Shown: positions 24,228 through 34,772 of the stretch, piece by piece
Position numbering within the stretch: position 1 is the stretch's first letter
Layout: each line of letters starts with the position of its first letter
From: Seison nebaliae
Taxonomy: Eukaryota; Rotifera; Pararotatoria; Seisonacea; Seisonidae
DNA length: 50,618 bases
Assembly: GCA_023231475.1 (NCBI GenBank)
Contig: JALJEE010000642.1
Location: forward strand, 1 to 50,618
Reading direction: 5' to 3'
Made by a program: the position numbers and the translations under genes
The notes under the pieces: model-generated
The model's database searches: none
What the model saw: only the letters and a program-made list of their open reading frames with translations
Told to the model about the DNA's origin: nothing

Positions 24228-24755
24228 ATGGGGAAATTCAAAATACCGGATGGATGGAAGGAATCGTCCAATCATTGTTCTGGATTGATTTCTGGAGAAT
24301 TTTTTGTATGTAAAACATTTCTGTCAAATAATTATAATTTAGAGGAAAATGAAAAATTTCAATATGATGATGTTGAACGGTTCTTGGAGAATGTGAAAGG
24401 ACCAGATATTGGAATGGTGATTGATTTGACTAATACTGATAGATATTATGATCCCGATGTCATGTTACCTCCAAATGTCATTTACAAGAAAATTGCTATA
24501 GAAGGACATAGTAGATGTCCGCAGGATGATAAAATAGAAATGTTTAATCAGACATGCCGCTCATGTCCAAAAAATAAATTAATTTTAGTTCATTGTACTC
24601 ATGGATTCAATCGAACCGGCGTCTTCATCGTTTGTTATTTAATCATGATAAGAAAGATGTCCCTAAATGAAGCACTTGTTGAATTTGGTAAATGGCGATC
24701 GGGTGGAATCTATCGAGATGAATATCTCGAATTTTTAAAAAATAAATTCAATTAA
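24228..24755 (+). CDS. mRNA capping-type RNA 5'-triphosphatase domain protein, 175 aa
   Basis: Cysteine-phosphatase fold protein that should remove the gamma phosphate from RNA 5' ends. The P-loop is HCTHGFNRTG at residues 122-131 with Cys123 as nucleophile and Arg129 as phosphate ligand. Upstream, MVIDLTNTDRYYDP is the capping-enzyme VDLTNTxRYYD block and IAIEGHSRCP matches its KGH segment. Downstream, GGIYRDEYLEFL resembles the GIYKxDYL end of the animal capping-enzyme triphosphatase domain. The HCTHGFNRTG form points to the capping enzyme (RNGTT) rather than the PIR1/DUSP11 branch. The protein ends here: no guanylyltransferase KxDG motif follows in any frame before 24983. It could be a dedicated triphosphatase, a paralogue, or a split capping enzyme. 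Divergent from YEATS2-like, convergent with the serpin. Confidence 0.9.
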   Translation: MGKFKIPDGWKESSNHCSGLISGEFFVCKTFLSNNYNLEENEKFQYDDVERFLENVKGPDIGMVIDLTNTDRYYDPDVMLPPNVIYKKIAIEGHSRCPQDDKIEMFNQTCRSCPKNKLILVHCTHGFNRTGVFIVCYLIMIRKMSLNEALVEFGKWRSGGIYRDEYLEFLKNKFN

Positions 24756-24982
24756 AATATTTCTGTTTAATCGAATAATTCGTTTAATATCGACATCTTA
24801 TTTAACATAAATAACTTAGGATATGATTATTTGAAATTTGAAAGTTCTGATAATATAATATTCATTATTATTTAATTGTATAAGAATTCATTTTAATATT
24901 TTCCATATTTCATAGACTATTAAATAGTCACAAATTAATTTATTTGCACGTTATTTTCTTAATATTATTATTAATGAAATTA

Positions 24983-26937
24983 TTAGAGATTTCTTTTGTT
25001 ATAATCTTTCCATTCTTTGTTCCAACTATTCTTCAAATTCTTCTCCATGTCGTTGATTTGCCTAGACAAATAATCATTTTGCTCCTTTGTGTGTGATAAG
25101 TTCTTTATGCTTTTTTTACTACCTACAAATTCCGTCATATATTTTTGTGACGGTTTCGGATATTCACTCACTTTGGGGGAGGGTGCATTCCTTTTTGATT
25201 TATCTGTTAAATGAAAAATGAGAAATTTTTGTTTATTGACATTCAAATATTAACGTTTCGTATGAGATGATATTGTTGATAAAGTCGATTTCTTACTGGA
25301 TGTTAAACTGATTGTCGATTTCGGTTTACTTCGTTCGGGATATTTGCCCTTAGACTTGTTACTTGAACTGTCACTTATCTGAGATTTAACAGGAGATTGA
25401 CTCATTGCCATTTGATGGTTCTTGTAGATTTTGAAGAATTTGATGAATAATTTCTGAACATCCTCCCCAATATATGTACCAGTGAAATGACCGATATATA
25501 ATGGATATCCATATTTCTTGTGAAATACTACAAAAATAAAGGGATGATTACACGTAATATCTAGAGGTTCAGTTTGTTTTTTAGCACATTTATATCGATG
25601 TGCAAAATCGTGAAAATTTTCTTCTGAAATTTATTAGTGAAAGGAATTCAAATGAAATAAAGTTGAATGAACCATGGACTGTTAATTCGACGGTGTTCAA
25701 TTGTCGGAAATAGTTGAAATTCAATTTATTTGTTGTTGATGTACATAAATCGGAACTCAGATTAATGAGAGACGATTGAGATAATTGAAATAAATCCACT
25801 ACTTTATTCACCTAAATAAAAATGAAAATTATTATTCGATTGAAGATGGAGATAGGAGAAAAGTGTGACATCAAAACCAAATTTAATACCAATAAATGGC
25901 CATCGTAAGTTACATGGTTGTAATCGACAACTTTTCATTTCTTTTTTAATAAAATTGAAATTGAATGCTGATAATAATGAACTGAGTCCATCATAACTAT
26001 CGGGTAAGAGAATGAATATATTCATATCCGAATTTATTTTCGATGGCAGAATGAATGATGAACATTTCATTTGTTCATTATAATGATATGGCAATTGAAT
26101 ATTATCGAATTGTTTATGAGGAATATATTCGATCTGAATATCAGGATTTCGCCTATTTTCAACATGATCATAATATTGTTCATCCGATATATAAAATGGC
26201 ATCGTTTCCGTATTATTCGATGGTACATTAACCGTATCTGAAATCTCAAGTTTAGTTCGATTAATCAACATCATATCAATGACATTATATCGATTCATTT
26301 GGAAATTATTAAATGGACTAATGTCAATATCTTCATCCATCTCAAATTGTTTTAAATATTCGATAACATGATTCTCCGTTTTCTGTTGTTTGACAGCATA
26401 CAATTTCTGATTTTCTTCCTTATTAACCATTTTCATCAATTCATAATAAAATTTATCAGCTATGAGAACATTCTTTTCATTATGAATCTTATTTGGATAG
26501 CACAATAATTGCGAAGAAAAATCTTCATATATTCTTGTGGTTTTTCGTGAATTGCCTTGTAATGGAACATTAGCAAATACCGAAAAATCTCTCAAGATCT
26601 TTTCGAAAATTGTGGGATAATCTTTCCCTAAATACATTTCCGGTGTTAAGAAAATCATTTTTAAAATTTGCCGAATATTATTTTTGGTAGAACTGTCAAT
26701 ATAATCCATTCCTAATAAATGGGCTAATTGAACATAAATCGGTAACGGACATATTATCGTATTTGACAATTGATCTACATTTTAAAAATTATTTGTAATA
26801 ATATTTCTCTTAAAATTTAAACCATGTGATTCATTGTTCAAGAAATGCTTCTCGCAGCATAATCTTAAATAAAGATCAATCGTGAATCGAGATACAGCTT
26901 CTGCAACACTATTCAGATCTTCGTCAGTGATAAGCAT
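24983..26937 (-). CDS. Intracellular-type serpin with 147-aa C-terminal tail
   Basis: Five exons, 26937-26823, 26774-25870, 25811-25673, 25623-25255 and 25203-24983, give 582 aa with introns of 48-58 nt. Serpin blocks in order: helix A (SRFTIDLYLRL), the NTIICPLPIYVQLAHLLG segment, the MNIFILLPDSYDGLSSLL segment, FGFDVNKVVDLF before the shutter, and the C-terminal CNHPFIFVVFHKKYGYPLYI followed by GHF. The core ends near residue 435. No signal peptide, so it resembles clade B (cytosolic) serpins. The hinge and reactive loop (about 387-410) starts EENFHDFAH where inhibitory serpins have EEGTEAAAA, so protease inhibition is doubtful. A Ser/Lys/Thr-rich tail (436-582) follows, which ordinary serpins lack. 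The exon 2 donor (GAT|GTCACA) is the weakest junction. Confidence 0.85.
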
Positions 26938-27800
26938 CGTTCAAAGAGAGAGAGAGAAAGATCAACGGAAGAAAAGAGAATATATCGGGGAAAAAGTGAT
27001 TTTTTTCTAAATTGTAAGAAAACAATGTAGGACAACATTTCTACATCTTTCCCATGACGTCATTCTTCATCTTTATTTCCGCTATTTCTTATCTTTATTT
27101 ATCAATTGCTGATCAGTCGTCTTCAACTATCGTTCTCAACTTTGTTTTTATTAAAATTCATCCGAAAAAAAAAATATTTTACGAATATTTATCTCTTATT
27201 CTCTTACCGCAAGATAATTTTAAATTCTTCTAAAATTTGACCATTCAGTAGAATGCCTAACATACTAACGAACTATATAGTATAAGTAATTTGAAAAATG
27301 GAAATTTTTTATGTATATTTATGTTATAAGTCTTTCAAATATATCAGGTCCATTCTCCAGAAAAATCTGATATCATTCAACTGATAATGTCAAGGATACT
27401 GATTTGATTAAAAATTTAATTTCATATGATTATTGTGAAATAACAATTGAAATTTAGAAGTTTCTATTAAAGATAAATATATAAAGTTTTATATAAACTA
27501 TAAACAGAAAACGCGAGATGAAGAACGAAATAATTTATAGAAAGTTTATATACTGTATATATTATATATGTATATAATATTACGAATAAATTTTGTATTG
27601 AATACATATATATATTGTATATTTTTATTAAAATTGGAAATGGGAAATGTATATAAAGAAAATATGATTTCAGCTTTTATCAGGAAAGGAATCGTTTTAG
27701 GAATAGAATTGTAATAATGATAAATTCATTATATTAATGCTCGTAAAGCAGTAACAATAACTTTCGATTTTGTAACGCCTTCAAGAAAATGACGAACACA
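26938..27800. other. Intergenic between serpin and antistasin-like gene
   Basis: About 860 bp of AT-rich DNA between two divergently transcribed genes. It contains a strongly alternating TA-rich stretch at about 27540-27620 (TATATATGTATATAAT and similar). No coding signal. Both promoters should lie here. Confidence 0.5.
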
Positions 27801-27942
27801 AATGAACAGTGAAAATGTACGATGGGAAAATTATCAGAATGAACTAATTGTTTCTTCAACCGAATTTTCCCATCATGTTATTTTGACTGATGATGGTACT
27901 ATAAAAGGAACTGGACAAAGAAATTATCTGAAGAATAAGAAA

Positions 27943-28304
27943 ATGATGGTTAAATCGCTATTAGTTCTCTTCGTAGTTTGTGTTGCAATAAGTGATGTAG
28001 TTGGTGGAAGGTGGTATGGTGGTGGTCGATGGGGCAAAAGAGGTAAGAATGGGTGCCTAAAGCTGAATTCTTTTCTTGGGTGTCCAAGACCGAATTGTCC
28101 AACTGCGTGTGAATTCGGTTACGCTCGAAATACGACCAGTGGATGCATAATTTGTGATTGTCAAACGGATCCTTGTATCGTTAGAATTTTTGTTTGATAA
28201 AAATTAAATTAAATTTTTTATTTTGCTAGGGTGTGACTTGTCCGGATAACTCAGTCTGTACTTCTTTAAGTCAAAACAACTTTGCGTATTGTATACCTTG
28301 TTAG
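27943..28304 (+). CDS. Secreted antistasin-like Cys-rich peptide, 103 aa
   Basis: Two exons, 27943-28179 and 28230-28304. The product starts with a clear signal peptide (MMVKSLLVLFVVCVAISDVVG), followed by a Gly/Arg/Trp-rich segment (GRWYGGGRWGKRGKNG) and an antistasin-type domain with pattern CPRPNCPTACEFGYARN...GCIICDC. A short extra Cys module follows in exon 2 (TCPDNSVCTSL...FAYCIPC), with TAG directly after the last Cys. Antistasin-family domains are often serine-protease inhibitors; whether this one inhibits anything is unknown. The reading frame is open upstream to 27802, but the signal peptide makes 27943 (or the ATG at 27946) the likely start. A possible extra 3' exon at about 28391-28460 (TTPRPYSGG then WWSRG) could not be joined in frame. 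Confidence 0.72.
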
Positions 28305-28630
28305 TCTTCAATATTCTCTAATTAATAGTTTTATGGAATTCCGTTACGTTTAGCTTATTTATTTGATAAAGTGAAAACATATTTGGCAGGAAGATATACA
28401 CCAGTTGCAATTACTACTCCCAGACCATATTCAGGCGGATCATGGTGGTCCCGAGGCTGAAACCGTTTAAAAGTAGAAACTTTTCCGAATATTAAGAAGT
28501 ACAATTAATTTTGATCAATTTTATTTATTCTACGTATACTTTTATTATATTAATTCTAATAAAATTTCATTCCAAATTGAAAATCATTATCTTATTACCT
28601 ACTACTATATCTTATGAATATGCCATATAG
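28305..28630. other. 3' flank of antistasin-like gene
   Basis: Contains a short open stretch ending at TGA 28458-28460 whose Gly/Pro/Trp composition resembles the antistasin-like peptide, then AT-rich DNA with AATAAAATTTC near 28558. No other gene. Confidence 0.4.
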
Positions 28631-28631
28631 T

Positions 28632-28670
28632 AAAAAGTTAATCTGACACTTTTTGGATTTTATAAAATTT
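28632..28670 (+). repeat. Possible Tc1/mariner terminal sequence
   Basis: AAAAAGTTAATCTGACACTTTTTGG followed by ATTTTATAAAATT resembles AAAGTAATCGGACACTTTTACG followed by TTTTTATAAAACC at 50495-50530. Both have the style of mariner-family inverted-repeat ends. No partner end was found at a suitable distance. Confidence 0.3.
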
Positions 28671-29936
28671 CTCTCTACTTAGGGTCGATATGTGATTAGA
28701 GAAACGAAATTAGGTAAAAATGATCGAAAAAGAAAAAAATATGATGGTGATGAATGTCGCGAAATGATGAAATTCCGGACAGCATTGAAAAGATAGTGGA
28801 GTTTCGCATAAAGATTGGCTCCTTTTTCCATATTGCACACCGTTTTCTTTTGGTTTTTTCGGCTATATATTGACTTTCTGCACACAGGGCAGGTTTAGAA
28901 TATTACTTTTCTGTCTTTTTCCTTGAGAATTGAATTTTTTTTGATTAAGAACAACAAATCCCCGCGGGGTAAATAAAGAAGAAAATAAGATAACTCATAA
29001 GGTGAATCATCAGAAATAAATGATTTGGCCTGATTTACTCTTGAAAGAAACAAATCCGGCATATCATGACACATGCTCACTGAATCGAACGCTTTCGACG
29101 CATCAATAAAATAGAAGATGAGTGCCTCTACAATTTGGAACGATAAGCGAATTGGAACTTGGAACAATATAGATTCGACGTAAACCCATTTTTTATCACT
29201 TATTTCAATTATTTAGTAGTTGCCGGAATATTCTTCAAATGGAATATTGCCTGTCCAGAAATTTTTTAGTTTTGCTATTGAAGAAGAAAGGACGAAACTC
29301 TACTCCGGAGGGCCAGAAATCGGCCTTCGATACTTGTTCAATTTCTGACGCTACAATTGCAATAATCACTTTCGATGATCGATTACTCAACCGTTGTCCA
29401 TATTTGCGAAATTTGCCGACTATTTATATTTCGGTCCATTAGGAATTTGTCTAAATTCTCCAAAGGAATATTACGATCAATTCTGGAGAGTATTACTCTT
29501 CTGGTCGCCAATTCCTGGATCTTACAAACAGTTGTGATCAACGGGTCATCATTACCGGAACATTTAACAGTTGAATGCAGTTGTTTTCTCATTCGATTTA
29601 CGAATCTAGGACAAAACGGCACCCTTTAATATTTTCTTTTTGAGTCTGTTCTATTGACTCAAGGAGAGAGAAGTAGATAAGGAATTTCCTTTTCTTATAT
29701 AAAGAAGGATAGAGATATAGAACAATCAAGTCTGTTTCCACAATACGAACTCAAAAATAAAAAATAAAAAGGTAATTTTGTTTGTTCGAGTAATAAAATT
29801 TACGTTTTTAATGAAATATTATAAGAAATAAAAAAGTTATTTGGAAATTATATTTATTTTCTATCCAAAAAATTGAGAGTAATAATATATGAAACAAAAC
29901 AAGTAAAACAAAAAAGTAAAAATATACAAATTAGTT
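28671..29936. other. Degenerate intergenic DNA next to transposon remnants
   Basis: No intact gene. Short frames on the minus strand (for example 29383-29622 with RFVNRMRKQLHSTVK, and 28895-29167 with a FIDASKAFDSV stretch) have protein-like patches, likely decayed transposon sequence of unknown type. A TATATAAAG box at 29696-29704 precedes a short A-rich segment, like a promoter without a surviving gene. Confidence 0.4.
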
Positions 29937-31010
29937 TTAAATAAATTTATTAAGGTATGAGACGACCTGATCTTTATTATAATTCGCGACTTTCTTTCTT
30001 ATCTCTTCATCTTTCTTAAATTGTTTCTTCGAGACTCTTCTCAATTCTTCTTTCATAGTTTGGTTGAATTTTGTGACCTCTAAATTTAATTTTGTTTTAA
30101 TTAATACTTCGGTTTTTTGTACACCCATGGGGCTTCTGGGAATAATAAATTTTAAACCATTATTTCCTCCTTCTACACCGTTATTGGTTCTAGGGAGATT
30201 AGAAACTACTCGGGTGTAATTTGACCAGAGTTCAGGAGGAAATAATGGTGTGGTAAACCCAGAAAAAGAAGAATAGCCCACATAAGTTTTTTCGAAGTAG
30301 GAGAAAGTGTCTTTCGCGGGGTCCGAAACTGATTCACCTATCTTTCGAAAAGCTAATGGAATGTCCTCGCGACAAATGAAAGGGCCTTAAGCAATTGAAT
30401 TTTTTTCTTATAACTCTTATTCGATTGATATTCTACTTTTTCCCTAAAATTTGTACCTGTCTAATAATTGATTGCCCTAAAAGGAAATAGCAACCGTGGA
30501 TTGTTGCACTGAGGAAGATTAACCTAAACGCGTTAATTGTTGCTACCTCAAAATCCACTGTTATCGAACAAACTATCCTGTTTCCTAAAAATTTCCTAAA
30601 TTCCGAAAAAACCTCGACATAATGTTCCTGTCTTTTATTTTTCATAAAAACATATCCTAAGTTTATAAATTGATTCTCTAATAAAACCGATCTTTCTTGT
30701 AACCGATGAAATACTTCCAAAAACGCTTTATACGTCCACTGGCGCTTTTGAAAGTGTTCTGGCCACTATCGAGGATGGTGCTTCACTTGTGCATTTGCTT
30801 GCTTCATTTATCGTATTCTTCAATTCCAATTTCTCGATTTCCAGTTTCTCCATATCATGCGAATGGTTGTGTCTCATATGTTTGATTTTCAAATTCTTAT
30901 CGACACATATCATTGCCTTGCAGCTTTGTGATGTTTTATGTTGTCTACAGTACCAGGTGGAACTTCCAGAACTGACATAATCTTTCTTTTTGTAATATAT
31001 AAATTCTTCG
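29937..31010 (-). mobile_element. Dead MULE transposon with FLYWCH zinc finger
   Basis: Three minus-strand blocks in different frames form one decayed transposase. About 31010-30728 encodes a FLYWCH finger: FIYYKKKDYVSSGSSTWYCR, then CKA and HMRHNHSH, giving the W-x-C...C...H-x-H ligands. About 30720-30433 encodes part of the MULE core (VDFEVATINAF, then IHGCYFLLGQSIIRQVQ) with the conserved DFE and GCxFxxxQ blocks. About 30281-29937 encodes the C-terminal part (FPPELWSNYTRVVSNLPRTN then NGVEGGNN). The W-DGTF region between the finger and the core is missing, and stops and frameshifts separate the blocks. This is a pseudogene. MULE transposases with FLYWCH fingers are common in invertebrate genomes. 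Confidence 0.85.
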
Positions 31011-31062
31011 TTAACGATCGCAAGTTAGTTTCCCTTGGAACTCGGAATAAATCTTTTATTGT

Positions 31063-31545
31063 TCATGACCATGAAAATATTGCCCAAGGAATTAAATGTT
31101 TCTTTACAATTTTTAAATAAGAAATGCCTAAGAAATAGATATAGGTACCACTCCCTGAGCCGAAAAACATGCCCAAACCATTACGGATTTCCGATGATTT
31201 TTCGAGCCCATTCTTGTTCCGATTCCCGACTATCTCCTTGAACGTCCAAAAATGAAGGTTTCCATCGGGTCCATTCATCGAAAATTTTTTTTCATCGCTA
31301 TAGACCACCTTCGTCCAATCAGGTGGTTGGCGTAAGATTTTTTCCGCAAATTTGATGCGGTTGTCCATGTGAAACTTTGATAAAAAGAATTTCATCGTTT
31401 TCTTTTGCGATGTTACATCATTCTCCTTCAATAATTTCCAAATGGTGGGCGGGGTTTGAGATATATTCAATTCCCTTCTGATAACCCTCAACGATTTTTC
31501 TCGGTTCCGTGAAATAAAATAAAGAATATGATATAAAATAAACAT
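31063..31545 (-). mobile_element. Truncated Tc1/mariner transposase remnant
   Basis: A 160-codon frame with the Tc1-type middle region: WKLLKENDVTSQKKTMKFFL, then RQPPDWTKVVYSDEKKFSMN and GPDGNLHFW. The SDEKKF segment holds the first catalytic Asp. The second catalytic Asp block (QDNAPxH in this family) is absent and the N-terminal DNA-binding part is cut short, so it cannot be active. It lies directly upstream of the MULE remnant in the same orientation, with no clear ends, so the order of insertion is not resolved. Confidence 0.8.
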
Positions 31546-31721
31546 AACATATAGTCATCTGGTCGTCGATTCTTCTCTGTCCATTCATTCGTATTTCACT
31601 CTATTCTCTCCTATCATACTGTTTTGGATTAATTTATACATTAAGTTTCAAGTTTGTGACGAATTGGTCAAAATGTTTCTGAAGTTTAAAGAAAATAACT
31701 AAGTTATCTTATACATGAAAT

Positions 31722-31914
31722 TATTTAGTATATACAAAATTATATATAAAAATTACATACCTACATCTATATACATAATAGAAAAAGGCCAAAAACCTAG
31801 TGTTAGATTTTGATTAAGGATATGGAAATTCACATGTCGTTTTTACTTTATTTTTCCTATCTGCCTACTTTTTTTGGAATGAAATGGCGGATGCGAACGC
31901 CTACCATTCCCTTG
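31722..31914. mobile_element. Partial second copy of the CAAGGG MITE
   Basis: The right two-thirds of the 765-1100 MITE is repeated here: TACATACCTACATCTATATAC, AATAGAAAAAGGCCAAAA, TTTATTTTTCCTATCT, TTTTTTTGGAATGAAATGGC and the terminus GGATGCGAACGCCTACCATTCCCTTG. The left inverted repeat is missing. The terminus abuts the MULE-2 reading frame at 31915, so the element probably inserted into that MULE and then lost its other end. Confidence 0.8.
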
Positions 31915-32840
31915 TGAGATATTTTAATCCGAGTAACACCGAATTGTTTTTTTATGGAATCGAAAAATTGATAAACGTCAGGGTTTTTCGTACCGAAATA
32001 TTATTGGTTCGAGGCAATCCCGCCAGGGTTCTTTGAAAATTGGACCATAGGCGAATCTCAAACCTAGGGAATTTAATCGTTCCAATATACGTTTTGTCGA
32101 AATAATCGTAAATTTTTTTCCAAATTTATTTCCAAATACGTACTCTGCAGCCTTTATCGCTGCTAATTCAAAATCCGTTGTGATGGTGGTTGGACATATA
32201 TTTTCGCTTTTCATAAAATTTAACAATTTTTCATACGTTTCTTTATTCTTCTTAGGTAATAGAGAATATATAAGAGTGCCCTTTTTTGACGAAATTCTAT
32301 ATAATTGTTGGAGGGGGATAGGTTCCACGGATAGACGGACCTGATTCCTACTAGATCTTCCTACCTGATTTTGCCGCGTTAAGGTAAGAAGCTTTCACCC
32401 CACCAATGGGATTATTTCCTTTCAGAGGACATTTGTTCTCATTTGGAACATTCTGGATCAACGGTAATGATGATGGTTCATTTGTGATCCCTAATTTATC
32501 ATGAATTGTTGTAAACAATTTCGTCAATTTCTCTGTTTCGGCAATATTTGATGATAAGTTATTGTTGATTTTTTTTACTTCATCGCTTATTTCCGTTTTT
32601 TTGATCAAGCAGCTTCCATCGACAGCTGGACCATAGTTGGTTCTTTTATTCGTGGAAGGTGTACAGGTATTTTTAGAACCTTTCGGTTTTCCCCTTCCTC
32701 TCTTGGTGAAAGCATATCTTTTCCGACGCTCCGGAACTATTATTCATAACACAATCAGTATTATTATCAATTTCGGACAACTCTTCGTCGTCTACATCAT
32801 CAGAATTATTAAACAATTTATTAATGTTAACCAAAGACAT
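31915..32840 (-). mobile_element. Second dead MULE-like transposon, interrupted by the MITE
   Basis: From the minus strand: an acidic start (MSLVNINKLFNNSDDVDDEE), a basic AT-hook-like patch (KRGRGKPKGSK), a helical linker, and a MULE core (LQQLYRISSKKGTLIYSLLP, TTITTDFELAAIKAAEYVFG). At least two frameshifts are needed to read through: near 32715 between the acidic and basic parts, and near 32352 before the core. The reading shifts again near 31978 and ends at the MITE. The core differs from the first MULE remnant, so they are different subfamilies. The FLYWCH finger is not visible here. Confidence 0.7.
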
Positions 32841-33413
32841 GTTAAAATTTTTTTTTCTTCTTATATTTAGCAATTATATAATATAAACCATAATATATAT
32901 TACAAACTTTTTTGTACGCAAAAATAAATTTTTTGTCAGAAATAAAACTTATTATTTCCCTTAAGTAATTTTATTAACGTGTCTGTTTTCCGTTTTTACC
33001 ATTATATCTTGTTTAACAAGTGGAAGACATAGACATTTGTCCGATACTGTCATGGCAAGACATTTCTACTTTTTAATCATGTATAAGGAGAATTTCTATA
33101 TGTTTAACAGAAAAACTACGTGTATCTGGATTTTATTTTCTTAATCAGTTCTTAAAATATAGAGAAATTTTCAAAAGTTACCCTAGGAAAATACCTTGGA
33201 AAAAAAAGTAACAGCATCATTAATTTTTTTGGAAATTTATTTTAAACAAAGATTATATTGCATTTACAGGAAGTTAAATTCGAATCAAATCAAAAGTGAA
33301 ATGATATGGGAATGATCGATTAGTTAGGAAAAGTAGAAACTTGTAAAAAAGCCAAAAAATTTTATCTTTTTTTCAAAATCAAAATTCATTTCAGTTAATT
33401 TTAATTTTGTGAC
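32841..33413. other. Intergenic, nothing recognised
   Basis: AT-rich DNA between the transposon block and the 401-aa membrane protein gene. It should contain that gene's promoter. No coding frame or RNA gene seen. Confidence 0.5.
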
Positions 33414-34772
33414 ATGCAAATACTTCGTGTATATGGAATATCATTATTATTATTTCTAATTATTCTCCTCAATAGAAATAATCATATTTCAGGTTCCTTA
33501 TTTCTCTAACAATAAATGAGAGTCATAAAAGGAAATTTAAAGGGAAAAAGGCTGCGGATTTGCAGGGTCAGATGTATACTTATCATCGTAAAAACCATTT
33601 GAAGCAAAATGAAATACTATATTTCATTGATAAGAGTAACATATTGAATAGCTCAATACTAACAGCTAAAGTTTCACTACAAACGGAAGATAAGTTATAT
33701 ATATTGTGCAATTGAATTAATATAGAATTTTAATCAGATCTGCCATTTATGAGAAAAAGCTTACGAATAATGATCATAAATACCAAAAGATTTGTCATAA
33801 TAAATTTGTTGGTACTTTTCATGAAAAAGTGGAACAATCTGCAATTAATTCTCCAACATATGGATACTTATATTTTTGTGATACTTATTCGAATTTGTTG
33901 GATTTCAAATCTCTATTGTAGATAAGTAAATTATTTGATTTAAAATATTTTAGCCGACTTCAAATCACATACACAATAAAGGGCCAATCGAACCCTTTGA
34001 CAAGACATTATTTATACAGTTGCCAAAAACATGCTTTAGTCATCATTAGGGGCGATTTAGCGAGTAGCATGCCTAATATAAAATATGAGATGTTCGGTAA
34101 GAGAACAAGAATTGCTTTCTACCAAATTGGATGGTCAAAACCGCCGAATTATTCAGGTACTTCTGGAATGCGTTTAGACAGAATGAAGGAAAGTAATCCA
34201 CCAAAGTCGGATTCAGAGCTTGGACGCGATTCTAAGCACGATGTCGATATAAAGGATTACTGTAAAATTTTAGAGAAAATGTTTGGTGTCAAAATAAATG
34301 TAGATGTAAAGAATTCGAGTTGTACAATATTATATAAACGAATAGTGTCGCAAATGTTTTTTAAGCAAATGCAAATTCATGATGGCAATGCAAGTTAATT
34401 CATTCAAAATTTATAGATGATTTGGAAAAATTTTTAGATAAAACCCGAGTTATATATGAGGATGTTCTTTCATCGAAATCAACTATTTTACTAATAATAA
34501 CTGAACTCATCATTGTCATCGTTTACACTGTAATACTTTTATGTTGGTATTTCAAGAAAATCGCAGATCCCACACGCTTCGGTAGTACTTTCCAATTGGA
34601 GTTTGCTGATGGAGAAGACGGCATTCAAACAATAAAATTAAGGAGTCTTACTGATATATCGAAAGTAGGAAAAGATGGTCTTGGAGTCGACAATCGTGTA
34701 GATATGAAATTACAAGAAAATCGTTCTGTAGCTGCTTTAAGTAGAAAGGCATCGATTCTTATCAAAAAATAG
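33414..34772 (+). CDS. Predicted type I single-pass membrane protein, 401 aa, family not recognised
   Basis: Five exons, 33414-33492, 33543-33693, 33738-33917, 33954-34393 and 34417-34772, read through in one frame (402 codons). The N-terminus is a signal peptide (MQILRVYGISLLLFLIILLN). An extracellular part of about 280 residues follows, with several Cys (HKYQKICHNKF, YLYFCDTYS, YLYSCQKHA). A single membrane helix (ILLIITELIIVIVYTVILL) comes next, then a cytoplasmic tail of about 80 residues with basic end (RKASILIKK). The extracellular Cys and aromatic repeats loosely recall lectin-like receptor folds, but I cannot assign a family. Introns shrink along the gene: 50, 44, 36 and 23 nt. The last is unusually short; an alternative donor at the T|GTACAA (34320-34326) would give a 95-nt intron and a shorter protein. 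Exon structure is well supported, function is unknown. Confidence 0.65.

Noticed and set aside
28895-29167. FIDASKAFDSV resembling a reverse-transcriptase motif A
   Set aside because: The motif matches well but nothing before or after it resembles a reverse transcriptase, including no YxDD box. It may be chance or an extremely short relic.
31035-31241. Plus-strand ORFs across the Tc1 and MULE remnants
   Set aside because: Complementary shadows of the minus-strand transposase sequences.
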